From the NCBI GenBank assembly GCA_023386345.1, contig JAEWJT010000016.1, positions 62,001 through 126,000 of the forward strand: a stretch of 64,000 bases of DNA, given 5' to 3'. Origin of the DNA: Bacillota bacterium (lineage in GTDB: Bacteria > Bacillota > Clostridia > Tissierellales > Sedimentibacteraceae). The notes under the pieces were generated by a model. It was not told the DNA's origin, made no database searches, and was given only the letters and a program-made list of their open reading frames with translations. Below, one piece after another: positions 26,580-36,300 of the stretch; position 1 is the first letter of the stretch; every line of letters begins with the position of its first letter. The position numbers and the translations under genes are program-made.

Positions 26580-27755
26580 ATGGATTTTACAGCTTTAATG
26601 AATAATAATATACATAATTATAAAGAAATTAAAAGTATATACGCTATTTCTGGTGTAGAAGGAGCATGGCTTAATGAACACCTTACAAAAGATTGTGGTA
26701 TAGTACCTTATTTACTACATAAAAGATATGGCTATGATAGTTATATAGTAAGCACGAAACAAGGGGACTATCCATATTTAGATACTTATGTTAAGGGCTT
26801 AAAAATGGAATTTTTAGATAGATTTGATTCCGATTCTTTAAAAGATTATGTAATCAAAAATTATCGAAATATGGATGTATTAATTTTTCATGGTATGTAT
26901 CCAGCCTATACTATAATTTCTATTTTATATAAAAAACTAAGGCCAGATGGAAAGATTTTTATGAACTTAGACGCAAATTCTACTTGGATGGATAGTATTT
27001 TGATAGATGATGTTTTATGGACTACTTTGTTAGACAACTGTGATTTAATAGCTACATCATGTAAGAAGATGCAAAGGCATTTAAATATTAAATGGGCATC
27101 TTGGAATATAGAATATTTACCTAATGGTTTTTATAATTTTGCAAATTTGAATATGGATATTGACTATGGCAAAAAGGAAAATACGATTATTACTGTGGGT
27201 AGAATAGGCTTATATGTAAAAGCAAACCATGTTCTTATGGAGGCTTTTGCTTTGCTATATCAAAAATTACCTAATTGGAAATTGAAACTAATTGGCAAAG
27301 TAGAGGATAGCTTTAAGGCTTATATTGAAGAATATTTCATTAGATATCCTCAATTAAAAGATAAAGTTATATTTACTGGATTTATAGCTGATAAGGAAAT
27401 GTTGTGGAATGAATATAAATCTGCAAAGATTTTCGCATTGACATCTATATCTGAAGGTGGATCGCCAAATGTTGCGGCTGAAGCTCAAATAAATGGTTGC
27501 TATATGGTAATAAGTGATATTGATGCGTCTGATGATATAACAAATAATGAAAAGTGCGGAAGAGTTTTTCCTGTTGGCAATGTTGAAAAATTATATGAAA
27601 GTTTATTAGAAGTATGTAGTGATGAGAAAGAGTTAGAAAAAGCTTCATACGACATTATAAAATATGCTAAAGAACTTTTAGACTGGAATCATAATATAGA
27701 TAGGCTGAACTATATGATTAATGAAAAAAATGAAAATTTGGTTGAAGGGATATAA
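26580..27755 (+). CDS. Group 1 glycosyltransferase (paralog of the 15314 fusion protein)
   Basis: A 391-residue GT4-like glycosyltransferase. It shares long stretches with the C-terminal half of the protein at 15314-17353, such as KDCGIVPYLLHKRYGYDSY, YVKGLKM, NTIITVGRIG and NVAAEAQINGC, plus a conserved EKCGRVFPVGNVEKLYE end. It lacks the FkbM domain. RBS AGGAAAGGA. The methyltransferase-like gene one base downstream is likewise a paralog of the one after the fusion protein, so the pair was duplicated together. Confidence 0.88.
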   Translation: MDFTALMNNNIHNYKEIKSIYAISGVEGAWLNEHLTKDCGIVPYLLHKRYGYDSYIVSTKQGDYPYLDTYVKGLKMEFLDRFDSDSLKDYVIKNYRNMDVLIFHGMYPAYTIISILYKKLRPDGKIFMNLDANSTWMDSILIDDVLWTTLLDNCDLIATSCKKMQRHLNIKWASWNIEYLPNGFYNFANLNMDIDYGKKENTIITVGRIGLYVKANHVLMEAFALLYQKLPNWKLKLIGKVEDSFKAYIEEYFIRYPQLKDKVIFTGFIADKEMLWNEYKSAKIFALTSISEGGSPNVAAEAQINGCYMVISDIDASDDITNNEKCGRVFPVGNVEKLYESLLEVCSDEKELEKASYDIIKYAKELLDWNHNIDRLNYMINEKNENLVEGI

Positions 27756-27756
27756 T

Positions 27757-28791
27757 ATGGGAAACTTAAGTATTTCTGAAAATAAAATTTATTTTATTTA
27801 TGATAATGGTGAGAAAAATTGTTTGTTAGATTTATCAGATTTTTTATCAAATCGAAGTCATATACCCTTACATTCTCTTGCAAATGTCGATTTTAAGATA
27901 ATTCCAAATTTGATAAAAAAAATTATTGAAATATGCGATTCTCCTGATAATGAAATAAGAGATATTGATAAGTCAATGCTAATATTAACATCGATTATGA
28001 TTATTAAGAAATATATGTATAGAGCTAAAGGAAATAGTATATTAGAGATTGGATGTACAAGTGGAATTATGAGCTATTTCATAGGTCTAATAGTAAACTT
28101 TTTTGGTGAGAGCAACTTACATTGCGTGTCTGATGTTGTTAACAGTGAAGGCGTATCTGATTGGCTTAATAACATAATGTTACTAGAGAATTCAGATGAT
28201 ATATCCATTACATATACAAATTATAATAATATTAACTTAAGAGATTCGTTTTATGATATAACTGTTGTTAATGGTTATGATTATTTTGAAAATCCAGAAG
28301 ATGTAATAAGAAACGCTGTTAGAATGACCAAGGAGGATGGATTAATGGTATGTATCGGAAAAGAACAGCCTTTTCTTAACGATGCGTTCCAAAAGATAAT
28401 TGGAGATTATGATGTATATATATTTGATAACAACAACATAATTTTTACAAAATTATTAGAGGATAAAGATAAGTCAGAAGTAATTTCTGATTTAAATAAA
28501 AACAAGCTTGAAAAAATTAGAGAAGATTTTGCAGATTTAGAAAATAAAATTGTTAAAATTGATATTTTAGATGAAAGTGTCTTAGATAATATTATTTCAG
28601 ATGTTAGTAAATTCCAAAAGCAGATATTAAAAGTCTATAAGTCTATGAATAATATTGATATAAAATTTGAGTTATCTGAGCTTAAAGAGGCATTAATAAA
28701 TTATAGAATTGTTAAGAATAATGATGGGCAAAATTTGGATGAACATTTTATTAGGTGTAAGGAAAAATATTTTAAAATTCAGATTATTTGA
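27757..28791 (+). CDS. Class I SAM methyltransferase-like protein (paralog of 17370-18410)
   Basis: A 344-residue protein resembling the product of 17370-18410 over its full length: N-terminal NKIYFIYDNGEKNCLLDLSDFLSNRS, motif I ILEIGCTSGIMSYFIG, DITVVNGYDYFENPEDVIRN, and a C-terminal helical IDIKFELSELKEALINYRI. ATG 27757 follows GAAGGGA, one base after the glycosyltransferase stop; the longer frame from 27721 overlaps that gene. It is the last gene of the operon, followed by a strong terminator. Confidence 0.78.
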   Translation: MGNLSISENKIYFIYDNGEKNCLLDLSDFLSNRSHIPLHSLANVDFKIIPNLIKKIIEICDSPDNEIRDIDKSMLILTSIMIIKKYMYRAKGNSILEIGCTSGIMSYFIGLIVNFFGESNLHCVSDVVNSEGVSDWLNNIMLLENSDDISITYTNYNNINLRDSFYDITVVNGYDYFENPEDVIRNAVRMTKEDGLMVCIGKEQPFLNDAFQKIIGDYDVYIFDNNNIIFTKLLEDKDKSEVISDLNKNKLEKIREDFADLENKIVKIDILDESVLDNIISDVSKFQKQILKVYKSMNNIDIKFELSELKEALINYRIVKNNDGQNLDEHFIRCKEKYFKIQII

Positions 28792-28818
28792 AACTAAAAT
28801 AAATTACTAAATATTATT

Positions 28819-28865
28819 AATCCTCATGAAATTTATGTTTATTAGATTTCATGAGGATTATTTTT
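28819..28865 (+). terminator. Intrinsic terminator of the glycosylation operon
   Basis: A perfect 14-bp stem (AATCCTCATGAAAT at 28819-28832, complement at 28846-28859) with a 13-base loop, followed by ATTTTTG. Confidence 0.9.
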
Positions 28866-28914
28866 GTACTAGATAGTTAAAATCATTTTTACATTTAGAT
28901 ATCATTTAAAGGTT

Positions 28915-29982
28915 TCATAATTTAATTTGTAATAATCTATCTATAGCAGGCTTGTACTCCGATTTTGCTGATAATTCGTAATATTTTTTGGATAGCTGCA
29001 AATTTCCAGAAACCTCATACCATGTACCTAAATTGTAAGATGCCTTGAAGCTTCCACAACCGTATACACCTTGGTGCTGTGGTACTTCTCCAATTTCTAG
29101 GCATTTTAAGTAGCTTTTTTCTATTAGAGGAAGGTAATTTTGATACTTTACTATATCTGATAGAATTAATCTCATATAGAAAATTCCACATAAAAAATTA
29201 AAATCCGCATATTTTTCTAAAATTAATTTTACCTCTTCTACAATGTTTAATGCTTTTTCAAAGTTCTCAATTTCAATTAATGTATAAATATATTCTATAA
29301 CGCTATTTTTATAAAAGCTTGAGTTTTTGTTTGCTAGTTTATAAAATTCATCAAAATAGGTTACAGCTTCCTTAAATCTAGACATATTTTTTAAGGTTAT
29401 AGCTGTTTGATAAAGCAGATAGCTGTCATTAGGCTTGTCCTTTAATTCATCCAATAGTATAGGTAAATTTCTATCACCCTTATTAGCTAAAAGATATCCA
29501 TCATGGTCAAAAGTAAGCGGAAGATGAATAATTGGTAAATTGCTGTCAATTTGCTCATGAATTTTTCTTATAAAATGAATACCTTTAGGAATAAGTCTCG
29601 CCATATAGCCGATGCCATAGCTAATCTCATTATTATCCATATATGAACTCTTTATCTGTATAGCTCCTAATTGCTCTGTATTCTCTAAAAATTCCAATAT
29701 ATCCTGCCTGCTTCCCTGTGTCAAATATTCATCTGCATCCAATATCAAATTCCAATCACTATCTGATTTAGATAATGCAAAATTCCTTGCATCTGAAAAG
29801 TCATTTTTCCAAATATAGTCAAAAACCTTAGCTCCAAAGGATAATGCTATTTCTTTTGTAGAATCGCTAGAACCGGTATCAGCGATAATTATATCATCAA
29901 CTAAGCTTTTAACACTTTCAAGGCAACGTGACAAGCAACGTTCTTCATTTTTTACTATCATAACCAAATTTAATGTTTTCAT
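28915..29982 (-). CDS. Family 2 glycosyltransferase with TPR repeats (SunS-like)
   Basis: A 355-residue protein with an N-terminal GT2 domain (LVMIVKNEERCLSRCLESV, IIADTGSSDSTKEIALSF, WKNDFSDARNFAL, LILDADEYLTQG) and C-terminal TPR-like helices (about 185-350). The same architecture occurs in SunS-type peptide S-glycosyltransferases and in flagellin glycosyltransferases. ATG 29982 follows GGGAG (29995-29991). Its leader carries a consensus promoter, an intrinsic terminator and a small ORF that stops two bases before the start (separate entries). It resembles the N-terminal part of the 13057-15174 protein, which lies at the other end of the island. Confidence 0.88.
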   Translation of the reverse strand: MKTLNLVMIVKNEERCLSRCLESVKSLVDDIIIADTGSSDSTKEIALSFGAKVFDYIWKNDFSDARNFALSKSDSDWNLILDADEYLTQGSRQDILEFLENTEQLGAIQIKSSYMDNNEISYGIGYMARLIPKGIHFIRKIHEQIDSNLPIIHLPLTFDHDGYLLANKGDRNLPILLDELKDKPNDSYLLYQTAITLKNMSRFKEAVTYFDEFYKLANKNSSFYKNSVIEYIYTLIEIENFEKALNIVEEVKLILEKYADFNFLCGIFYMRLILSDIVKYQNYLPLIEKSYLKCLEIGEVPQHQGVYGCGSFKASYNLGTWYEVSGNLQLSKKYYELSAKSEYKPAIDRLLQIKL

Positions 29983-29984
29983 AA

Positions 29985-30077
29985 TTATAACTCCCAATTT
30001 ATTGAAAAACAGCCAAATGCTCCAAGACATTTGGCTGAAAACTTATAGTCACATTTAAGAAGTGACACATCTTTCAT
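29985..30077 (-). CDS. Candidate 30-residue leader ORF with three cysteines
   Basis: An ORF of 30 codons (MKDVSLLKCDYKF, then SAKCLGAFGCFSINWEL) preceded by GAGAG at a spacing of 10. It runs through the terminator hairpin and the ribosome site of the downstream glycosyltransferase and stops two bases before that gene's ATG, an arrangement that fits translational coupling or attenuation. Its Cys residues (9, 17, 22) next to a SunS-like transferase would also fit a small modified peptide. Against both, part of its sequence is dictated by the hairpin, so it may be a chance frame. Confidence 0.3.
   Translation of the reverse strand: MKDVSLLKCDYKFSAKCLGAFGCFSINWEL
30005..30037 (-). terminator. 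Intrinsic terminator/attenuator inside the glycosyltransferase leader
   Basis: A perfect 10-bp stem (CAGCCAAATG/CATTTGGCTG, 30037-30010) with an 8-base loop, followed on the minus strand by five T (30009-30005). It ends only about 10 bases before the Shine-Dalgarno sequence of the gene at 29982 and about 95 bases after the likely transcription start. Expression of that gene must therefore involve read-through. Confidence 0.75.
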
Positions 30078-30138
30078 AAATAATTTACTCTCAAAATGGT
30101 AAAATATTTTTATAAAAGTATCTCTAATCTTTGATAAA

Positions 30139-30167
30139 ATTATATGTAAAATCCAAGAGTATGTCAA
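30139..30167 (-). promoter_or_regulatory. Perfect consensus sigma-A promoter for the SunS-like glycosyltransferase
   Basis: On the minus strand TTGACA (30167-30162), exactly 17 bases, TATAAT (30144-30139). Transcription would start near 30132 and run through the leader ORF and terminator. Confidence 0.88.
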
Positions 30168-30375
30168 GAAATATTTTCTATTTACAAGTTTCTTATGCCA
30201 TACATTTATTATTTTATCATCTTTAAATATTACAAAAATTTAATGTTTTTATGCAGTTAAAAAAATTAAAAGTGGGTATATTATATTTATAAAGAATTCC
30301 CCCTCTATTTATTATATTTTGTTAGATTTTTTGTTTGTTGGGGTATGGGTATAATATGCTACTTATAAAGAATCT

Positions 30376-30420
30376 ACAAAAAAACCAGTCAAGTGCTAAA
30401 AACATTTGGCTGGTTTTTAT
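30376..30420 (-). terminator. Bidirectional intrinsic terminator after the DUF2935 gene
   Basis: A stem of about 13 bp with G-U pairs (AACCAGTCAAGTG 30383-30395 with CATTTGGCTGGTT), T7 on the minus strand and T5 on the plus strand. Its arm sequence (CAGCCAAATGT) and loop edges are shared with the terminator at 30005-30037. Confidence 0.85.
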
Positions 30421-30488
30421 TATACTCAAATATTTAATTTTTAGTATATAAATAGCATAAATAATTTTTTGCAATTTTAGCGATTTTC

Positions 30489-31382
30489 CTAACTATTCAA
30501 TATTCTGAAATAGTGATTTGCTTCTCTTAGAACGTGGTCTGCTAAAAGAGGTAGTATTATAGACCTTATTTTACATTCAACTATTCCTTGTACGCCCGCC
30601 GTTTTGAATTTTACGTATTTTGCTGTTTCTTCAATGGTTTCGCTTGTTACAGTTCCCATGCTTGCTTCTGTTGCTGCTCTAGCTTCCTCTAATAGTTCTT
30701 TATACTCGTTGGCAAAATCATTAGCTGCAGCGATTAATTCTCCCTGTGTTGGATCGAGTAACCCGCGTATGAATTCAGCGTGCTCCATCATGATTTGATT
30801 CCAGAATAACTCTACCTGCTTCATATCCATATTGTTGATATCCATACCATTTTGCAGCATACATACATATTCTCTATATAGTTTTGCTTCACGTATTATG
30901 TGCTCAATTAGCAGTGGATAATTAACAGTAAATATACAGCAATTTAACACATCATTTAAAATTCTTTCCTTTAAATCAATCAAGCCATCTAATAAATGTA
31001 TAGCGGCATCATTTAAGCAAGAAACATTTGATGATATGTCTGGCATTTTTTTACACGGATCGCATTTTATCTCTTTTAGCTCCATACAAGTTATATTAGT
31101 ATCAATTTTTATTCCTGTGAATTCTTCAGTTTTCTTTTCAGCATCCAATGTGTAGTTTGTTACAATTTCTCCTGAATTTAAAACCTCTGGGCTAACTACA
31201 CAGTTGCTCAATTTAACAGCATCTGATAATAGCTTTTCAAATTGTCCTTTGTACCACAGAGCTTCTTTAATATAGCAGCTTTGTGTAGGCATAAATCCAG
31301 CACGCAAAAATAGTGCATGCTCTTTCATAATTCTAGCAAAAAACAAATGTAGCTCAAGTGATGATTTGATATAGTCTTGCAC
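30489..31382 (-). CDS. DUF2935 family protein (two hemerythrin-like helical repeats)
   Basis: A 297-residue protein of a family common in Clostridia and Bacilli. Two similar halves each carry an HA/L-F motif: LHLFFARIMKEHALFLRAGF near the start and WNQIMMEHAEFIRGLLDPTQ near residue 200, then DHVLREANHYFRIL at the end. The spaced His and Glu residues suggest a four-helix metal-binding fold; the biological role is not known. GTG 31382 has GGAGG five bases upstream; the upstream TTG overlaps that site. The gene is monocistronic with its own terminator. Confidence 0.88.
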   Translation of the reverse strand: MQDYIKSSLELHLFFARIMKEHALFLRAGFMPTQSCYIKEALWYKGQFEKLLSDAVKLSNCVVSPEVLNSGEIVTNYTLDAEKKTEEFTGIKIDTNITCMELKEIKCDPCKKMPDISSNVSCLNDAAIHLLDGLIDLKERILNDVLNCCIFTVNYPLLIEHIIREAKLYREYVCMLQNGMDINNMDMKQVELFWNQIMMEHAEFIRGLLDPTQGELIAAANDFANEYKELLEEARAATEASMGTVTSETIEETAKYVKFKTAGVQGIVECKIRSIILPLLADHVLREANHYFRILNS

Positions 31383-31510
31383 AATAACCTCCAAACTCTA
31401 ACCGTTTCTGACGGCATAAAAAATCATTATAATAAACTACATTTATTATATGTGTATCTTTTGTTTTTGATTATTTCGATTATAATACTAAACTTGAATT
31501 AAAAGCCATA

Positions 31511-32608
31511 TTAAAAATCATATCCAAGATTATATTTATCATTTAACTCATTTATTTGCTTTGTTAGAATATCATTCATAGGAACACCTTTGTCTTTTCT
31601 ATATTGATAAGTCAAAAATTCTTTTTCTCCGGCAGTATAAATTCTATTTTCTCCAGGTGCTTTTTTAGAAGCCCTTAGTTCTCTTAATATATCTCCTGTT
31701 TGTTTTCTGAATTTATCAACTTCTACAAAGTTTTCAACATTGATTGCTATAAAGAAATGTCCTAATTTATATGGTTTCTTATTTCCGTTTTCGTCTATAT
31801 CGGTTAAAGCCTTCATGAATGGACCTAAATGCAGCGCAGAGGACAATATTTCAACTACTGTTGCATATCCATAGCCCTTATAGCCTGCCAATTCCTCTCC
31901 AACTCCTCCAAGGGGAGTCAATGCAGCTTTTCCTTTTGTTAAGTCAATTAGAACTTGTTTAGTATCAGTTCTTACATTGCCCTCGTCGTCTATAACCCAA
32001 CCTTCTGGAAGTGGCTTGTTTTCTCTGTCATATTTTTCAATCTTTCCTCTTTGAGATGTTGATGTAGCACAGTCAAGTAAAAAGTCAAATTCTTCATCAG
32101 TAGGTATTGCAAAGGTAAGAGGATTTGTGCCTAACATATTTTCTACGCCAAATGTAGGTGCTATTGAAGGTCTAGCATTTGTTCCTGTTATGCCTATCAT
32201 ACCTTCCTTTGATGCCATGAGTGGATAATATCCTGCAAATCCATAATGTGATGAATTTTTTACCGTTACCATTCCCATTCCGTAGGTTTTTGCTTTTTCT
32301 ATAGCAATTTCCATGGCTCTTTTGCTAACAACATGTCCCATGCCATCATTAGCATCTAATATGGCAGTTGTAGGACTTTCCTTAATAATATCTATCTTAG
32401 TGACAGGATTTAATATGCCTGCATTGATTCTATCTACATAGATAGGTTTAAACCTTCCTACACCGTGGGAATCAATACCTAGCTTGTCTGACATGATAAG
32501 TACATCTGCAATAATTTTAGCCTGTTCTCTAGGAGTGCCAAGCTTAACAAAGGTATCCTCCATAAATTTTTCTAATAAATCAAAACTAATATACCTAGTA
32601 TCGCTCAT
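31511..32608 (-). CDS. Ldh2-family malate/lactate/ureidoglycolate-type dehydrogenase
   Basis: A 365-residue NAD(P)-dependent 2-hydroxyacid oxidoreductase of the type-2 malate/L-lactate dehydrogenase family, unrelated in fold to classical LDH. The family motif is SDKLGIDSHGVGRFKPIYVDRI (about 39-60) with the catalytic His; MVTVKNSSHYGFAGYYPLMA, GTNARPSIAPTFG, LGTNPLTFAIP and LTPLGGVGEELAGYKGYGYATVVEIL also match. RBS AAAGGA. It is a single gene, and the neighbours do not reveal which 2-oxoacid it reduces. Confidence 0.9.
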   Translation of the reverse strand: MSDTRYISFDLLEKFMEDTFVKLGTPREQAKIIADVLIMSDKLGIDSHGVGRFKPIYVDRINAGILNPVTKIDIIKESPTTAILDANDGMGHVVSKRAMEIAIEKAKTYGMGMVTVKNSSHYGFAGYYPLMASKEGMIGITGTNARPSIAPTFGVENMLGTNPLTFAIPTDEEFDFLLDCATSTSQRGKIEKYDRENKPLPEGWVIDDEGNVRTDTKQVLIDLTKGKAALTPLGGVGEELAGYKGYGYATVVEILSSALHLGPFMKALTDIDENGNKKPYKLGHFFIAINVENFVEVDKFRKQTGDILRELRASKKAPGENRIYTAGEKEFLTYQYRKDKGVPMNDILTKQINELNDKYNLGYDF

Positions 32609-32780
32609 TATAACACCAATCCTTTCTTTATTGTTGTAAAATCAAGAATGAATATGTCAATTCTATAATGTTTTTATATTAGTATATACTAAATTATGAG
32701 TTTTGTATATAGGAGTTTAATGTTGAAAATAAAAATTAGTCTATGGTAAAAAGTCTTATTATATAAGACTTTGTGAGTAT

Positions 32781-32821
32781 AAAAAAATCAACCGCTAAGT
32801 TCTCCAACATCGGTTGATTTT
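32781..32821 (-). terminator. Intrinsic terminator of the DUF3243 gene
   Basis: AAAATCAACCG pairs with CGGTTGATTTT across a 16-base loop; a seven-base T run follows on the minus strand, directly after the DUF3243 stop codon. Confidence 0.85.
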
Positions 32822-32825
32822 CAAC

Positions 32826-33077
32826 TTACGCCCTAATAAGTCTAAGCAATGTTTTTGTCAAAACATTCTTCTCTTCCTTATCAGCATTTTTCCACATATC
32901 ATAAAATAGCTTTTCTGACTCTGTATCTGGAGAAGTTGTTAATACTGTAAAGTTAATTATTGATTTTGCCATTTTTTCTAGAATTGAATCAGGTATATTA
33001 GATTTTTGCGAATAATCTATCGCTTTATTTAGCTTTTGTTTCCATTTTTTAGTATCTATATATATTTTAGGGAACAT
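32826..33077 (-). CDS. DUF3243 family small protein (YmfJ-like)
   Basis: An 83-residue acidic/basic helical protein. The C-terminal FYDMWKNADKEEKNVLTKTLLRLI matches the LWNVADEEEQ..A..MVKLV end of Bacillus YmfJ/DUF3243 proteins. ATG 33077 follows AAGGAG; the longer frame from 33104 overlaps the ribosome site. Function unknown. Confidence 0.75.
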   Translation of the reverse strand: MFPKIYIDTKKWKQKLNKAIDYSQKSNIPDSILEKMAKSIINFTVLTTSPDTESEKLFYDMWKNADKEEKNVLTKTLLRLIRA

Positions 33078-33394
33078 AGTTACTCCTTTCGTTTTATTTC
33101 TCATTAATTTTAAATTGTATAATTATGACTACGCGCTAATTTCATAAGAACTCTAGTTTCTTTTTAAAAGAGTGACTAAATATTTGCGCATATAGATGAG
33201 TCTGTTTTTTCCTTATTATGATTTCCTTCTATTTTATTTATATGCAAAAATTTTTATGTACATGCCTAATATCAGACTTTATTAACTTAAATATATTTTT
33301 TACTGAACAAATAAAAATATTCAAAATATTTGTATTTTTTTAATTTGTAAATTTTAAGAAATAGTGTTAAAATATCTTTTAAGAGGAGACTACT
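33078..33394. other. Intergenic region upstream of dnaE
   Basis: 317 AT-rich bases between divergent genes. The dnaE promoter lies at its right end (separate entry). I see no gene, strong hairpin or repeat in the rest. Confidence 0.5.
33345..33373 (+). promoter_or_regulatory. Sigma-A promoter of dnaE
   Basis: TTGTAA (33345-33350), a 17-base spacer, TAAAAT (33368-33373) with a TG extension, 21 bases upstream of the dnaE start. Confidence 0.65.
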
Positions 33395-36300
33395 ATGGAT
33401 AATAAAAACTTTACTCATTTACACGTACATACTGAATACAGTCTGCTTGATGGCGCTGCTAGGATAAAGGAGCTTGTTAAAAGGACTAAGGAGCTTGGCA
33501 TGGAGAGCATTGCCATAACTGACCATGGAGTTATGTATGGTGTTGTTGAATTTTATAAACAGGCTAAAAATGAAGGTATAAAGCCTATACTTGGATTTGA
33601 AGCTTATATATCAGAAAGAACTATGTATGATAAGGACTCTCAAAAAGACAAGGGGCAGTATCATCTTGTTTTGCTTGCAGAAAATAATGAGGGACTTAAA
33701 AATATAATGAAAATATGTTCTGCTGGTTTTGTTGATGGTTTTTATTATAAACCGCGTGTAGATTATGAGCTGTTAAGAAAACACAGCAAGGGTATAATAG
33801 CCTTGAGTGCTTGTATAGCCGGCGAAGTTCAAAATTTTATACTTAACAACGATTACGAAAAAGCCAAAGAAAAGGCTTTGTTATATGAAAACATATTTGG
33901 TAAAAATAATTTCTTTTTAGAAATGCAAGACCATAACATGAATGAGCAAAAAATTATTAACAAAGGTCTTTTAATGCTGTCAAAAGAGCTTGATATACCT
34001 TTAGTTGCCACGAATGATGTTCATTATATAAATAAAGAAGATGCTAGATTTCATGATGTTTTGCTTTGCGTTCAGATGCAAAAAACTATTGATGAAGACA
34101 GAATGAAATTCCCCTCAGACGAATTTTACTTAAAAAGCTACGAGGAAATGTCAGAGCTTTTCCCAATGGAAGCAATTGAAAATACCCTGAAAATCTCCGA
34201 ACGATGCAATGTAGAGCTTGATTTTAATACAGTCCATCTGCCAGAATTTAACGTTCCAAAAAATTACAGCAAAAGCTCATATTTTAGAGAGCTGTGTCAA
34301 ACTGGACTAAGTGAAAGATATGATATTATAACTAAGGAAATTCAGGATAGACTAGATTACGAAATATCTATTATTGAACAAATGGGATACATAGACTATT
34401 TTCTAATTGTTTGGGATTTTATAAAATATGCAAAGGACAATAAAATTATGGTAGGACCTGGCAGAGGCTCAGGTGCCGGAAGTATAGTTGCATATTCGCT
34501 AAAAATAACAGGTGTAGACCCTATAAAATACAATTTATTCTTTGAGCGTTTTTTAAATCCTGAAAGAATTAGCATGCCTGATATAGATATTGATTTTTGT
34601 TATGAGAGACGAGAAGAGGTCATAGATTATGTAACCAAAAAATATGGAGATCAGAGAGTTGCCCAGATTATAACTTTTGGTACAATGGCAGCAAGAGCTG
34701 CTATAAGAGATGTCGGAAGAGCTTTGAATGTACCTTATAGTGAGGTAGATTCAATAGCTAAAAGAATTCCTATGACTATAGGAATGAGCTTGTCTAAGGC
34801 TTTAGAGATTGATAAGGATTTAAAGGAAATAGCTGAAAATAATTATAGAGTAAAAGAATTAATAGAGATATCGTTAAAGCTCGAGGGACTGCCGCGACAT
34901 TCTTCTACTCATGCAGCAGGAGTTTTGATATCTAAGGAGGAAGTAACTGAATATGTTCCTCTATCAAGAAATAAGGACATAATCACAACTCAATTTAACA
35001 TGGTTGAGCTTGAAGAACTTGGACTTTTGAAGATGGATTTTTTAGGACTAAGAACATTGACAGTTATACAGGATTCCGTAAATTTAATCAAGAAAAATCA
35101 CAATGTAGATATAGATTTTGATAAATGCAGTTATGATGATAAAAATGTATATGAAATGTTTTCTCACGCTGATACATTAGGGATTTTTCAATTTGAAAGC
35201 TCTGGCATGCGTTCGTTTTTAAAGGAATTTAAGCCTAAAAAATTTATGGATATCGCAGCTGCTAATGCTTTATATAGACCCGGACCTATGGGACAGATAC
35301 CTGTATATGTTAAGAATAGTCAAAACCCAGAGCAAGTAAAGTATTTACATCCGCTACTTGAGGAGTCTCTAGGCGAAACATATGGATGTATGGTTTATCA
35401 AGAGCAGGTTATGCAAGCTGTACGAGATATTGCAGGCTTTTCTATGGGACGTTCTGACCTTCTAAGACGTGCTATGGGCAAGAAAAAGATGAAGATAATG
35501 CTTGCAGAAAGAGAGCATTTTATTCACGGTAAATTGGATGATAGTGGAAATGTAGAAATAAAAGGAGCAATTAGAAATGGTGTAAGTGAAAAAACTGCAA
35601 ATGATATATATGATTTGATGATAGAATTTGCAAATTATGCCTTTCCAAAGGCTCACTCTGTAGCGTATGCTATGCTTGCATATCAAACAGCATACCTCAA
35701 ATACTATTATCCTGTTGAATATATGGTATCATTGATAACAAGCATAATGGGCAGTTCAAATTCTGTTGCTCTGTATATAAGAGAATGTAAGAGGCTTGGA
35801 GTTAAGATATTGCCTCCGGATATAAACGAGAGCGAGGATAAGTTTACAGTAAGTGATGGGAAGATAAGGTTTGGGCTTAAGGCAATAAAAAATGTAGGCA
35901 CAAATGTTATCGCTGAAATATCAAGAGTAAGAGAAGAAAAAGGTAAATTTAAGTCATTCACTGATTTTTGTCAAAAGCTTGATGGCTTAGCGCTTAACAA
36001 AAGACAGATAGAATCCTTGATAAAGTGCGGGGCATTTGATTCGTTAGGATATAAAAGAAAACAGCTATTGCAAGGCTATGAGGATATTGTAGACGGAGCC
36101 TTATATCAAAAAAGAAGAAGTGTAGAGGGGCAACTGTCAATGTTTGAGGGTGAAATAGCCAAGGAAATTGACAAAGAAAATATTCTAAACACTGAAAATA
36201 TCCCGGATAATGGAGAATTTACGAGCAAGCAAATACTATCAATGGAAAAAGAAATGTCAGGGATATATCTAAGTGGACATCCATTATCAGAATATGAGGC

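Larger units (their letters stand above)
29983..30488. other. 506-base intergenic region with leader, repeats and terminators
   Basis: Besides the leader elements listed separately, it holds two similar segments on the plus strand (30273-30299 and 30346-30374, both GGGTATA..TTATAAAGAAT) that form an imperfect direct repeat, and a second candidate minus-strand promoter in the latter (TTGTAG 30379-30374, 17 bases, TATTAT 30356-30351). The terminator of the DUF2935 gene occupies 30376-30420. No other gene is evident. Confidence 0.5.
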
